Shown here one piece after another: positions 37,086-47,518 of a DNA stretch of 64,000 nt. The position numbers and the translations under genes are program-made. Position 1 is the first letter of the stretch. Each line of letters opens with the position of its first letter. The stretch comes from Golubevia sp. BC0850 (Eukaryota > Basidiomycota > Exobasidiomycetes > Golubeviales > Golubeviaceae). Under the pieces are notes generated by a model. The model made no database searches. It worked only from the letters and a program-made list of their open reading frames with translations, and had not been told where the DNA came from. The stretch spans positions 682,001 through 746,000 of the forward strand of contig JAAVVG010000006.1 in NCBI GenBank assembly GCA_012976225.1, in the 5' to 3' direction.

Positions 37086-38464
37086 CTCTGTACCTATGAT
37101 CGAATAGAACAGTCGAATTGGATCAGAGTAGAGTCAGAGTAGTAGTTGTATGCAGTACAGTAGATTGCTGGGTGGCTTGGAAGCCCCGTATTCAATTGAT
37201 CTTCTCTTCTATTGTTGTCTACCTTCAAGATAACGTGAAAGAGACTCTTGTGTTCTATTCTTGTAAAGTGAACGCCTTGACAGGCGAAATTGAGACTTGA
37301 ACGGTTTGGAATGGCTTTTTGCTAGAGCTCGATTTGTACAAATCAGGTTGAGTGAGAGTTGATGCCTGAACGGAATTGATCAAGGAAGGATGGAATTCTA
37401 CGGTAGAATCAGAATCGAAAGAATTGAGTCAAAAAAGAGGTGGAGAGTGAAATGGTGGGTGGAATGCGTGGCAAGTTTGGGACTTTGGGAGTTTCTGAAA
37501 GAGTCCGAGGACCCGTGCAAGCTCACCCCTTGATCTCTCTAATTGACCTCCTGGATCTGATAGGATTTCCCTGTTCAAATGAATGCGTACGAAACTACAT
37601 GGTTCCTCTCGCTCTTGCGCTTCCGCGGTTGGATTGAGCCACTAAGAGGTCGGAACTTCCGGATTGAGGTCATGGGCGCAGCAGCGTTTCTAGCGTTGTA
37701 AAAGAAGAGATGAGGTCGACAACCTTTCTATTTCAAAAGAGATAAGGTCAAAAAACAGAGTGATAGATATGTACGTAGTCAAAGAGATGCTTCAATCAGA
37801 GAGGGGGAACCCTTATCCTCTGACCCTCTTTTTAGTGAAGGATTAGAATGGAGTTTGTTACCGACCGAATCCTTCAATTGGAAGCTCCTATGGAAGCTCG
37901 GGCTAGAAAAGAGCAGTGAATCATGGGTATGATCGAAAACTTCCCTTAGAATCCAAGCAAGGCCCAATGTTAAATTAACCCTCTCGTCATCTTCTGTCTC
38001 AAGACTAACAGAATGAAGCATAGGCCAAGAGTATTATTTTTGAACTCAAAAGATTGTTTCAATCGAATAGGGGACATCAACGGCTGGCGATACCGAGAAA
38101 ACATGAGAGTGAGGGTGAGTGAGGCCACCATCGTACCATCGGTCGTCTGACACTTCTTTTGATTAGAGAATGAACGAAAGTACCTGAGATGGTATAAAAG
38201 TGAGAACCTTGAAAGACTTAGTTTCAAGTTCCCATCAGATTCAACTTTCTCTTTTCTTTTTCTTCAAGTTCAACTTCAATTTCTTTTCGGTAGCCGGTTC
38301 TACCATCCTTTTCTTCTTCTTCTTCTTTCAAACCTCTTTTCGAAGCTTCTTCTTTTTCTTTTCATCTAACCATTCTTTCAAGAAGTCTTTCTTTTTCTTT
38401 TTCTTTTTTCTTTTTCTTTTCTTCTTTTTTCAAATCTTCAAACTCTTTCCACTTCTCTGCAAAT
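37086..38464. promoter_or_regulatory. Long divergent promoter region with CT-rich leader
   Basis: About 1.4 kb between divergent starts. The right end looks like a strong promoter for the repeat-precursor gene: a TATA box, then some 220 bp of nearly pure C/T (about 38225-38455) up to the ATG. C/T-rich leaders of this kind mark many highly expressed fungal genes. No coding frame is supported in this gap. Confidence 0.6.
38193..38200 (+). promoter_or_regulatory. TATA box of the Kex2-repeat precursor gene
   Basis: TATAAAAG, a textbook TATA element, sits 272 bp before the ATG at 38465 and just ahead of the CT-rich leader. Few other genes in this window have so clear a TATA box, which suggests strong or inducible expression. 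Assigned from motif and position. Confidence 0.65.
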
Positions 38465-41342
38465 ATGCAAGTCACCAAGATCGCTCTTTCTTTGGCTTTT
38501 GTCTCTTCCCTATCCCTAGTGTCTGCTGCTCCGATCCAGGTGAGTGAACATCACAAACCCCGAACAACTTCCAATCTCTCAATTACGGACTGACAACGCA
38601 TTTTTCGAATCCATAACAGGAGAAGCCTGAAGACGTAGTCGACAAGAGACTCAACGCTGCAGGTTAGTTGCGAATGAGTTTCATCTGATAGTTGTTCGTT
38701 TCTCTTACACCATCTCACTTTCTTCTCTCCCAAAAATGTAGGTCTCGGTGCTACCATCTTTGCTGGTACCGCAATCTACAACGGACTCAAGGGAAATGGA
38801 TATATCAAAGAGGCTGAAGAATTCAAACAACAGTTTGGTGTGAGTGCTCAATACAGCCTCTCTCAGCATTCGATTGAAGTCAAAGTCAGTTCTAATTTTT
38901 TAATTTTTTTTCACCCTTCCTCCCTTCCAGGTTCAAGAATCTTCTCCAGAAAAGAGATTGAATGCAGCAGCTATGATCGGCCTTACTGGTGGAGCGGTGA
39001 GCATCGGATTCCCAAAACCCAAGACTCTTTCCTTTTGATCCCCGTGAACTAACCAGCTCTACATCTCTCCTCTCCTTCTCAGGTCCTCAAAGGTATCTTC
39101 GGCTCAAAGGAAGCAGCAGATGAGTTCCTTGCTACCGATCAAGGAAAGGAATTCGCCTCCAAGCTTGCCTCCGTCGAATCTAGAGATTTCAACGACACAG
39201 ACGAAGAAATGGAGAAGAGATTGAGCATTCCTTTCATCGGTGCCAGAGTTCTCCACTATCTCGGAAAGATCAAGGTCTCCAAAGAGGCTCTTCAAGAACG
39301 TTCTGAATCTCCAGAAAAGAGACTCTCGTGGGGAAAGGCAGCTGCTGGAGCAGCTGCAGCAGTGGTCGGATGTGAGTGTGGCTTTGAAGAGTATGATGAC
39401 TTTCGATCCCTGGCTTCTTGTTTGGTTCCGCTCCCGAGCTGAGCACAACTTTACCTTCCATGTCTACTTTCTTACTCTACAGGGTTTACTACAAAGGAAG
39501 GTCAAGACTTCTTAGCCACTCAAGAAGGTCAAGACTTTGTCTCAAAACTGGCAGTCAACGATGTCGAAGCTAGAGATGTTGACGTTGTGAGTTTTTCTTG
39601 ACTTCTTCAAGTCTATCTACTCCCCCCACCCTACTCCCGATGACTCATCCCCTTGACTCGTTTCTATCAATCCTCGACTCCAGCCTTCCAATTCTTCTGG
39701 GAAGAGACTAAACGCTGCTGGTGAGTTTATTTGGGATAAGGCAAGAAGTTCTGCCTATATCTCATGCAATCTCTCTCTCTCTCCTTCCAGGTATCGGCGC
39801 AAGTGTCTTTGCTGCTACGGCCATCTACAATGGGTTGAAAGGAAACGGATACATCAAGGAGGCTGAAGAGTTCAAGCAGACTTACGGAGTGAGTTCTTCT
39901 TTCGACGCTTCTTTTTTCAACCATATCGACATTCGGAAACTCTCGTTCAGTCCTAAGATGGAGAAGATGACCGAGGAAAAGTCTCCACCCAGATGCGTTT
40001 CTGAGGCCAGCTTGTTCTTACCCGCGATTGTCTTCCAACTTTCCTTCTCCAGATCCAAACTCTTGATGGGTCTTCTCCAGAAAAGAGATTGAATGCAGCA
40101 GCCATGATCGGCCTTACCGGTGGAGCAGTGAGTGATCAGTGAAGCCTCGATTCGAAGGAGTTCTCGTTCTTGACTAACGGACGAGACCCCCTTCTCTCAC
40201 TTCCCTTTCCCTTATATCAGATTCTCAAGGGTATCTTCGGATCCAAAGAGGCTACTGATGAGTTCTTAGCTTCCTCAGAAGGTCAAGAGTTCGCTTCAAA
40301 GATGGCTGTGAGTGTTTGGTGTCTTAATCTATTTTCTTTCAGGGATGTTCAGTCGTCTACAGACTCTCACCCGACTCTCTCTCCCTCTATCTTCAAACAG
40401 TCTATCGAATCTCGCGACCTCAGTGATTCAGAGAAGAGATTCAACGTTCCAGTCTATGCTAAAGTTGCGGGAACTCTAGCTGCAATTGGAGCCTCATTCA
40501 CAGGTGGTTACTTCGCTACTAAAGAAGGTCAAGACGCTCTCGCTGAGTTGACTTCTTCTTCAAAGGATCTCCAAGCCCGTGGAAAGGTCGACTATGGCTA
40601 TTTGGTTGGTGAGTTGTCTTTCTCATCGCTTCCCTGCTCCCTCTTGAAATTTCCACTAACTTCGATCGTCTCTCTTCCAATCTTAACCCTTTCCACCTCC
40701 TCAGCTGGAATCATCAGTGCCTTCAATGCTATCAGAGCCCGAGATTTAGATGAAGATGTCGAGCTCGAAAAGAGACTCAGCTCTGCAGCTTCTATCAAAT
40801 GGGGGTTGGGAGCCGTTGCTGCCGCTTTTGGGGCTGGATCTGTAGTCAAGAACATTGCCACTCGTGACGTAGACGTCGATGACTCTGACTTGATCAACTT
40901 GATCAGAGATCAAGTCAGAGCTGAAGCTCGCAACAATGTTGACGATTTCCAAGCCCGTGGAAAGGTCGACTATGGCTATTTGGCTGGTGAGTTGTCTTTC
41001 TCATCGCTTCCCTGCTCCCTCTTGAAATCCCCACTAACTTCGATCGTCTCTCTTCCAATCTTCACCCTTTCCACCTCCTCAGCTGGAATCATCAGTGCCT
41101 TCAATGCTATCAGAGCCCGAGATTTAGATGAAGATGTCGAGCTCGAAAAGAGACTCAGCTCTGCAGCTTCTATCAAATGGGGGTTGGGAGCCGTTGCTGC
41201 CGCTTTTGGGGCTGGATCTGTAGTCAAGAACATTGCCACTCGTGACGTAGACGTCGATGACTCTGACTTGATCAACTTGATCAGAGATCAAGTCAGAGCT
41301 GAAGCTCGCAACAATGTTGACGATTTCGATCTTTTGGGTTAG
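38465..41342 (+). CDS. Secreted Kex2-processed repeat precursor with nine Lys-Arg sites, 573 aa, 13 exons
   Basis: Exons: 38465-38539, 38620-38662, 38742-38839, 38931-38996, 39083-39371, 39483-39586, 39684-39720, 39791-39888, 40053-40127, 40221-40307, 40401-40608, 40705-40986, 41083-41342; the sum of 1722 nt is in frame. A signal peptide (MQVTKIALSLAFVSSLSLVS) is followed by KR at about residues 34, 80, 139, 173, 232, 281, 336, 416 and 510, mostly as EKR. After each site comes L/F-N/S and a Gly/Ala-rich hydrophobic run, for example LNAAAMIGLTGGAVLKGIFG, LSIPFIGARVLHYLGKIKV, FNVPVYAKVAGTLAAIGASF and IKWGLGAVAAAFGAGSVVKN. These are often followed by a DEFLA...GxEFASKLA motif and an acidic spacer opening with Arg-Asp (ESRDFND, EARDVDV, ESRDLSD, RARDLDED). 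The plan fits fungal Kex2-processed repeat proteins, a group that includes repellent-like peptides, peptide precursors and Ece1-type proteins. I recognise no homologue; peptide function is unknown. Confidence 0.85.
40571..41326 (+). repeat. 378-bp tandem duplication, intron included
   Basis: Copy 1 is 40571-40948 and copy 2 is 40949-41326, head to tail inside the repeat-precursor gene. Each copy spans an exon end, a 96-nt intron and most of the next exon. Reading by eye, the exon parts after the intron look identical; the introns differ at about three sites and one exon codon differs (GTT versus GCT before the donor). This adds one 94-residue peptide unit to the precursor. Confidence 0.9.
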
Positions 41343-42136
41343 ACATCCTTTCTTTCTCCACTCCATTTTGTAGTGCTTTATTAGTTATCTCTGTCTACTC
41401 ATGTTCTTAATTTGAGATTGAAACGTTGAATTTTGAAGATTTCTACCTCGCAGTGTCTATGTGTTTGGTTTCGAATTTTCCCTCTTCTTGGTCCCCCTGG
41501 AAATAACTATCTCTTGACATCCCGACCCTCATACGACTCATGCTCTCTTGAATCTTTCAGCAATGAAATCACTCCAGGGAAAGGCAAAGGGAACGCAACA
41601 ATCCGAGACTCGGTCTGTGAAAAAGAAAAATGGGAGAACTGATGCTTCAAGACTTCGTCCATGAGCACCCCTGTGCTGTCAAACTGCTCGCTTTCGACTT
41701 TCGAGTCAAGGATGTATATTTTTGAAAATATATCAGTCATTGAGATTCTAAGAAGAAGGAGGGAGAGTCGACCAAAAATAGACCCATCTTGGCTATACAG
41801 ACGTTCGGAGGGAAAACAAGTCACTCACCACCACCCCCATCATCATACCCATTTCTTCATTTGTTCCTCTAATCAACTTTTCAAAGTAACATCAAATCAG
41901 CAAGCTAGCTTAGTCAAAGCATAAAGAAGGGGAAAGGATTGAGTAACAGCATGTCTGGTGAGTCGCAATTCAGTGCAGTTGGCTGGCAGGCAGGCAAAGC
42001 AGAGGAAGGAAGGAGACAGAGCTATGCATCGCTGCCAAAGGACTGTGGCACTCAATTCAATAGAAATCAATAGATGGGATGGATGGCCTAATCTTCATAG
42101 CATCAAGAGCTGAAGTTCTGATCCATCCAACAAACC
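41343..42136. other. Intergenic gap after the repeat-precursor gene
   Basis: 794 bp with the 3' end of one plus-strand gene and the promoter of the next. A short AT palindrome lies near 41713-41740. No supported gene. Confidence 0.45.
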
Positions 42137-43534
42137 ATGTCTCTATCCTTCTACTCCTTTCCTCTGCTCTCTTCTCCTCCTTCAGCCGTCTATTCCATCT
42201 ACACCTCACCGAATCATGCACCAATTCCTAATCATCTTCCAACTTTAATCGTAACTCCTCATGGTCAACCTCATCACACTCTGTTAGTAAACTAGAGTCT
42301 TTGAACTTGAGAGTCAAGTTACTACTCAGTTTCTAACTCCTCCCTTCCTGTTTCTATCCTCCTCTGTTCAATCCTAAACCTTTCAGCTACTCTTACATCC
42401 ATACAAATTTCAACAAGGAGACTTATCTCCTAACACCGTCAGTCCATTCAATTCAATCCTCTAATCCTCAATTCCTCTACCCCTCTTCCTCGATCAACTC
42501 ACCGACCAACTGACTTTTGTTCTCTCTCCCCTCACAGATCCCCACAAGGAGATCTATGTGTTGCCAAGATGGTTCCACCACCAGGATCAAGAGGACCAGG
42601 AGGTCCAGGAACGGGTTCAGAACAAGGTCATTCTCCAGGAGGAACTCCACCAGACAAATCAGTCCGATGTGAAGCTTCACGAAATTTAAAGTGGGCAATA
42701 ACGAATACAGGAATTCATGCACCAGTTTACAAATTGACTTTACCAAATCCAGATGCACCAGGAAATGAACAACCATTATTCCAAATTTCCAAACCTAATC
42801 CAAACGCAACTTTTTGGACTTTGTTTTATTTCACTTATGCTGGTCATTTGATTCCACCAAAACGCATTGAATTTGGAAAGATTCAAAAAAACGTGAATGG
42901 GAATTCTGGTTCTGCTGGTACTGGAGCTGGATCAGCAGCTTCAGGAGGGGGTGGTGGAACTAGAGTTTCAATAACAGGGAAATCTCCAGAAGAAAAAGCA
43001 GTTTGGCAAACTCTTGGAGAAGGGAATGAAGATATGGTTGAATGGATAGTTTTATGTGCTGCTTTAAACGTTTTAGATGAAGAGATTATTAAAGCTGCAG
43101 AGAAGAATGGATTAAAACCTACTCCAACACCTCAAGCTCAAGCTATGGGAGGTGGAGTTCCAAGACCTGGAGTTGGACCCAATGGAAGACAAATGCAACA
43201 AAACGCAGTTCCTTCTTCTAGACCTACTAACGGTAGACCTCCACCTCCTGGACAACAAGGATACAGACCTCCTCCTCAAGGTCAGATGAGAGGTCCTTCT
43301 CCAAATCCTCCTCCTCCTGGTCAAAGTGGTTATCAGAGACCTCCACCTCATCAAATGCAAGGTCGACCGATGCCTCAACAGGGAATGCAGGGAAGACCTA
43401 TGCCTCCTCAACAGCAAATGCAAGGAAGACCTATGCCTCAGCAGCAGATGCAGAGACCTCCTCCTCAAGGTTATCCTCAACAGCAACAGGGAATGAGACC
43501 ACCTCCTCCTCCTCAAAATGGAAGGAGGTTCTAG
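42137..43534 (+). CDS. Conserved-looking protein with Pro/Gln-rich repeat tail, 397 aa, unknown function
   Basis: Exons 42137-42282, 42387-42437, 42538-43534 (1194 nt, in frame; donors GTTAGT and GTCAGT). Start MSLSFYSFPLLSSPPSAVYS. The globular part (residues ~20-225) has LPTLIVTPHGQPHH, SPQGDLCVAKMVPPPGS, NLKWAITNTGIHAPVYKLTL, QISKPNPNATFWTLFYFTYA followed by GHLIPPKRIEFGKI, and EEKAVWQTLGEGNEDMVEWI. A Gly/Ser linker (NGNSGSAGTGAGSAASGGGG) interrupts it. The last ~120 residues are Pro/Gln/Gly/Met-rich with near-tandem QMQGRPMP units and a GMRPPPPPQNGRRF end, likely disordered and able to bind SH3/WW or RNA partners. I do not recognise the family. No signal peptide or TM helix. Confidence 0.75.
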
Positions 43535-44730
43535 GAGGGGCAGAAGGAAGAACGGAAGAGAGGAAAAAGTCTAGAGTTGAATGAGTGAAAGTCGAAACGA
43601 AGGAATCGGCAAGAGATGGGAAAGTGGGAAAGAGGCAGTTTAGTTTCAACTCAAAATTAAGGATTCCAGTTGGAAAACTAATTCTGGAGAACTACTGAAA
43701 GGATCGAAAATTCAAGATTTTTGAGAGATTGACTTCAAGCTCAAGATCATCGACCTACAGGTCCTCTCTCTATCTCCTTCAAATCCAAAGAGCTATCAAG
43801 TTTCAAGCTGGGACTCTTCAAGATGAGATCGTTCAAGTTCAGAAAGCTGAAAGGTGTCCTCAGTCTTTGGCCTTCGACTATCAAGTTCTATTTCCTCTCT
43901 CTCTCTCTCTCCCAAATGATCCATATCCTTCCTCTTTCACCCTTCAATACTACCTTTCAAAACCTCAATCCGATACTCTATCCCACCTCAATTTTTAATC
44001 ACAGAACTCAATCTCAGCATTTCAAGATTCCCCCTCTCCAAACATCTGCTCTTACCCTCCCCCTCAATCTCACTCAACCTCTCCTCCCTCAAACCCCTCC
44101 TACTTTACACACTCATAGTTTTACTTCTTATCCTAGTAGGCTGGACCTTCTCCGTCTCACTCTATCAAACGAACAATTTTTTCTACCCTTCTTGGACTTT
44201 TTCTCCCTTCCCCTTTCTTGGTCTCTCTCTCTCTCCTCCTTCTTTGCCACTCCAAAAGGTCTTTTTTTCTTTTAAGCGTCACTGTTGTCCATAAGTCTCC
44301 CAATCCCCTCAGAAACATGAGAAAATCCCAAATTCGAATCTTCTTGGTCTTTGTCGAAATTCTTCTCAAACCCCTGTTTTTCTTTTTCCTTTTGCTTTCC
44401 TCTATTTCTGGCATTCTTCAAATGATTATTGTGTCTTTTTTCTTGTCTACAATTCGGGGTTTGAGAATGAAATCTCTGAAAAGGGGAAGAGGGGGGGGGG
44501 ATTTGCTGTTCTTCCTCCTCTCACTGCGCGAGCGCTCTCTTGCGGTTGTTTCGAAGGTTGAGGCACGCTCTATCTTCTGTTTTGATATGGGATTCAGTCT
44601 GTCAAATAATGAAAGGATGCAGCTTTGAGTTATGATGTTCTCTCTCTGAAAGAGGTGGTGATTGAGTTTGCCTCCTCTGCTATTTCTCTTCGTCCGTCCC
44701 ATCCCCCAGCACACCAAAAACGAGTCTGCA
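43535..44730. other. CT-rich intergenic region
   Basis: 1.2 kb between two plus-strand genes. From about 43880 to 44460 it is strongly C/T-rich on the plus strand. Several frames are open only because of this composition. A G run (GGGGGGGG) sits near 44490. Likely promoter and leader of the next gene; no gene supported. Confidence 0.45.
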
Positions 44731-47038
44731 ATGAGCTCGTACTACGGAGACGACTATTCAACCAATCATGTCGATTCTGAATCGCATTACCATTCTAATC
44801 AAGAACCATTACCACCACCACCACCACCACCAGATGCTCCAACTTCTTTAAGTGGACACCCTCCAGCTCCCAACGATGGTTTAATTGCTACAATTCTATC
44901 TTATTCAGACAATCAACTTGAACCACCTGCTGCTCATTATGAACAACTTGATCAACAAGATGTGCCTGATTGGTTAATTGACTCAAATCAATCTTCTAAT
45001 TACAATTACTTAGAAGGTCATCAACATCATCAAGCTCAGCATGATCAGCAAGAGCATCATCAAGATCCAATCCAATCTGAAATCAACAATCAATTTGAAC
45101 CTCAACCTTTCTATCCTCAGGAGGATCAACCTTTTCATCATCAAGAAGAAGAATCATCCAACTATCCTAATGACAATCATCTAAATGGAGAGTACTTGAC
45201 TCAACAGGAGGAAGCAGAGCCAGCAGATCTTCAAGAGGATGGTCAATCTTACTCTTATCAAGTGGAAGAAGCTGATCCACTTCAACCTACAAAGAGAATG
45301 GGTGGTGGAAAAGGTAGAAAGACAAAGGATCAAGCTGCAGAAGAAGAATTCGAAAGAGCAAGGCAGATGCAAGAATTGGACATGGAATTGAAGTTCGGTG
45401 GTCATGATGATTCTTTGGATGACAATTACTTTTCTAGGTCAGTACCTCTTTCTTCATCATTGGTCTGGGAATTAGTTTCTCATTCTTTGAAATCCCTTTT
45501 GGGCAATTTCTCTCTCTCAGAAATCAAGTCTTCACTGAAGATGAGAAGACAATGATAGTCAATCACTTGGCTGCTAGAGGTGAACAATGGGAATACAAAG
45601 TCAAAGGTTTCGCAGTTTGTGAGAAATTGATTGAAATGAATCCTAATCATACCAAGTTTAGTTACAAGTGAGTTCCTTTGTTTGGAGGTTTCTCTCGACT
45701 CTGGAGGTTTGAGCTCGGGGAGAACACACCCATGTTGAAAGCCTGTCTCTCTCTCTCTCTTTCTTCCCTTTCATTTCAAAAAGCAACTTTCTTCGTAGAT
45801 CAATGACAGATCCAGCAGCTACTAGAACTTTGAGATGGAAAGTTAGACAAGCTCAACTTGCAATGTGGCCAGATTTATTAGATGAAAGAAGAAACAATCC
45901 TTGGACTCCAGAGGATCAGGAATTCATCGTTCAATTCCTTGCCAGCAACCCTGAGATTCCTTGGGATGGAGTTGATATTGCCAATCATATGGCAGTGAGT
46001 TGGAAACTTGGCAACCATCGATCAGAGCTTCGAACCTGAAAACGATCAACTAAATGCCGTCCCTCTTCTCCTTCACTTTCTCAAGGCTGCAAATGACAGA
46101 CATGTACCCTCGGATTTCCAAACGTTTTTGAGAGACAATCTCAGAGGAGGTCTCGGGTTAGGGGTGAGTTTGAAACTAAGATGAGATCTCTCTTGGTCTT
46201 CTCCTCTTGTAGACTGACCGAACTCTGGCTTTACCAAATTCCTGTCATCTTTCAAAAGTACGTCGCTAGTCAAAGACTTCCAGCCGAGTTAGCAAGTCAA
46301 ATTGGATACGCTCATGGAAGCAGTCCTCCCAAGCCACCAAAGGCCCCAAAGGAGAGGAAACAAAATAGAAAATCCGTCTCTCAAGGTGCTCCCAGTGCAG
46401 GCCCATCTGGCAGCTCTACTCCAGCTCCAGCTGCAGTTCCAGCTGCAGGTCCGACACCTACTGCTATCTCTCCACCACCAGAGCCAGTAGCATCTACTTC
46501 TCAAATCCCCTCGACCTCAACTTCAACAACCGATCCAACTCCCACTTCCACCCCAACAATCAAAATCAAGCTCAAAAGAAACCCTTTCACACCTTCAGAC
46601 ATTGATCAGATCGTAGATCATCTAGCTTCTTTACCTGAATTCATCCCGGAGAAATTCCAAGAGACAGTTTGTCTTGATCTAGAAGCTTTGAATTCCACTC
46701 ATACCAAGACTAGTTATGCCAGTTTCTTGAAGGACAATACTGGTGGAAATGGTAGGAAACTGGAAAACGTAGTGGCAGAGAAGAGAAGTCAAATCAGAAG
46801 GAAAAGGAGAAAGTTGGAATTGAAGGGGAAGAAATATTTTGAATCAGATGAAGAAGTCAAGGAAGAGGATGCTAGACAGATCGATAGAATGGTGAGACCT
46901 AAAATTAATGAAGGGAAAATCAAAATCAGTTTGGGTGGGAAAAATAAGAAGGATGGGAAGGTGGGTGAGAGTAGTGGAAACGGGAAAGTTGAAGAGGAGG
47001 TTGATGGGAAATCTTCGAGGAAGAAGAGGAAGACTTAG
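44731..47038 (+). CDS. Probable nuclear protein with three Myb/SANT-like repeats, 635 aa
   Basis: Exons 44731-45437, 45521-45667, 45799-45994, 46086-46163, 46259-47038 (1908 nt, in frame). The first ~180 residues are Gln/His/Pro-rich (PPPPPPP, QHHQAQHDQQEHHQD) and disordered. A basic patch GGGKGRKTKDQ follows. Then three degenerate units of ~65 residues share a [FW]T-x2-[DE]-x3-IV-x2-LA start: FTEDEKTMIVNHLAARGEQW, WTPEDQEFIVQFLASNPEIP and FTPSDIDQIVDHLASLPEFI. Units 1 and 3 also share an HTK-x-SY stretch, like the Rap1-type Myb pattern (compare HTWxS). Between units 2 and 3 is a Pro/Ala/Ser/Thr linker. The C-terminus is Lys-rich (RSQIRRKRRKLELKGKKYF; SSRKKRKT), fitting nuclear targeting and nucleic-acid binding. 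Function is inferred; a telomere or chromatin role is only a guess. Confidence 0.72.
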
Positions 47039-47518
47039 TAAAGATCAAAGCAGTTGCGTTGGTTTGTTGCTTTTCTTTCTCAATTACTTTTACTGCTTGC
47101 TCTTTGTCATCTTTTCATCAAGTCCTGGGTTCTGTCATAGAGCTGTAAATAATTTCACGCTTTGAATCTCCTTCTCCGTCTCTCTTTCCTTTTCTTTTTT
47201 TTCTTCCTTTCCCTTTTTTCTCTGGGTTCTCCCTTCAGTCAACTTTGTACTTCCGAACCATCACATCAAATCAGTCTCGAGTCAAGTTGATCGTCTATCG
47301 ACCAGAAGATGAAGAATGTTGTTGCACGAATCTACAATTGCGCTCGATCAATCGAGGGGAAATCACAACTGATCGAAACAATGGTTGCTCGAGAAAACAT
47401 TGCCGGTGGGGGAAGAGAAGACAGATCAGTCGGACAATCGGCAGATACATGTAGCTGGAATACTGTTCTTGCTCTCCCTCCTCAACACCGACAGACTCTC
47501 CTAATCGTCAAACCAAGA
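47039..47518. other. Intergenic gap
   Basis: 480 bp between two plus-strand genes with a C/T-rich run at 47165-47220. The frame of the next gene stays open upstream to an ATG at 47309, but that extension has no recognisable motif and I treat it as leader. Confidence 0.4.

Noticed and set aside
38225-38455. Plus-strand frame of nearly pure Phe/Ser before the precursor gene
   Set aside because: It is a C/T-rich leader; no conserved motif, and the signal peptide starts in the next segment.
40170-40400. Reading the repeat-precursor gene straight through its introns as one long frame
   Set aside because: The read-through parts lack the repeat motifs and are bounded by GTGAGT and CAG; intron lengths simply happen to be multiples of three.
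43823-44630. Several overlapping open frames in the CT-rich gap
   Set aside because: All are low-complexity Ser/Leu/Pro/Phe text caused by base composition, with no start context or splice logic.
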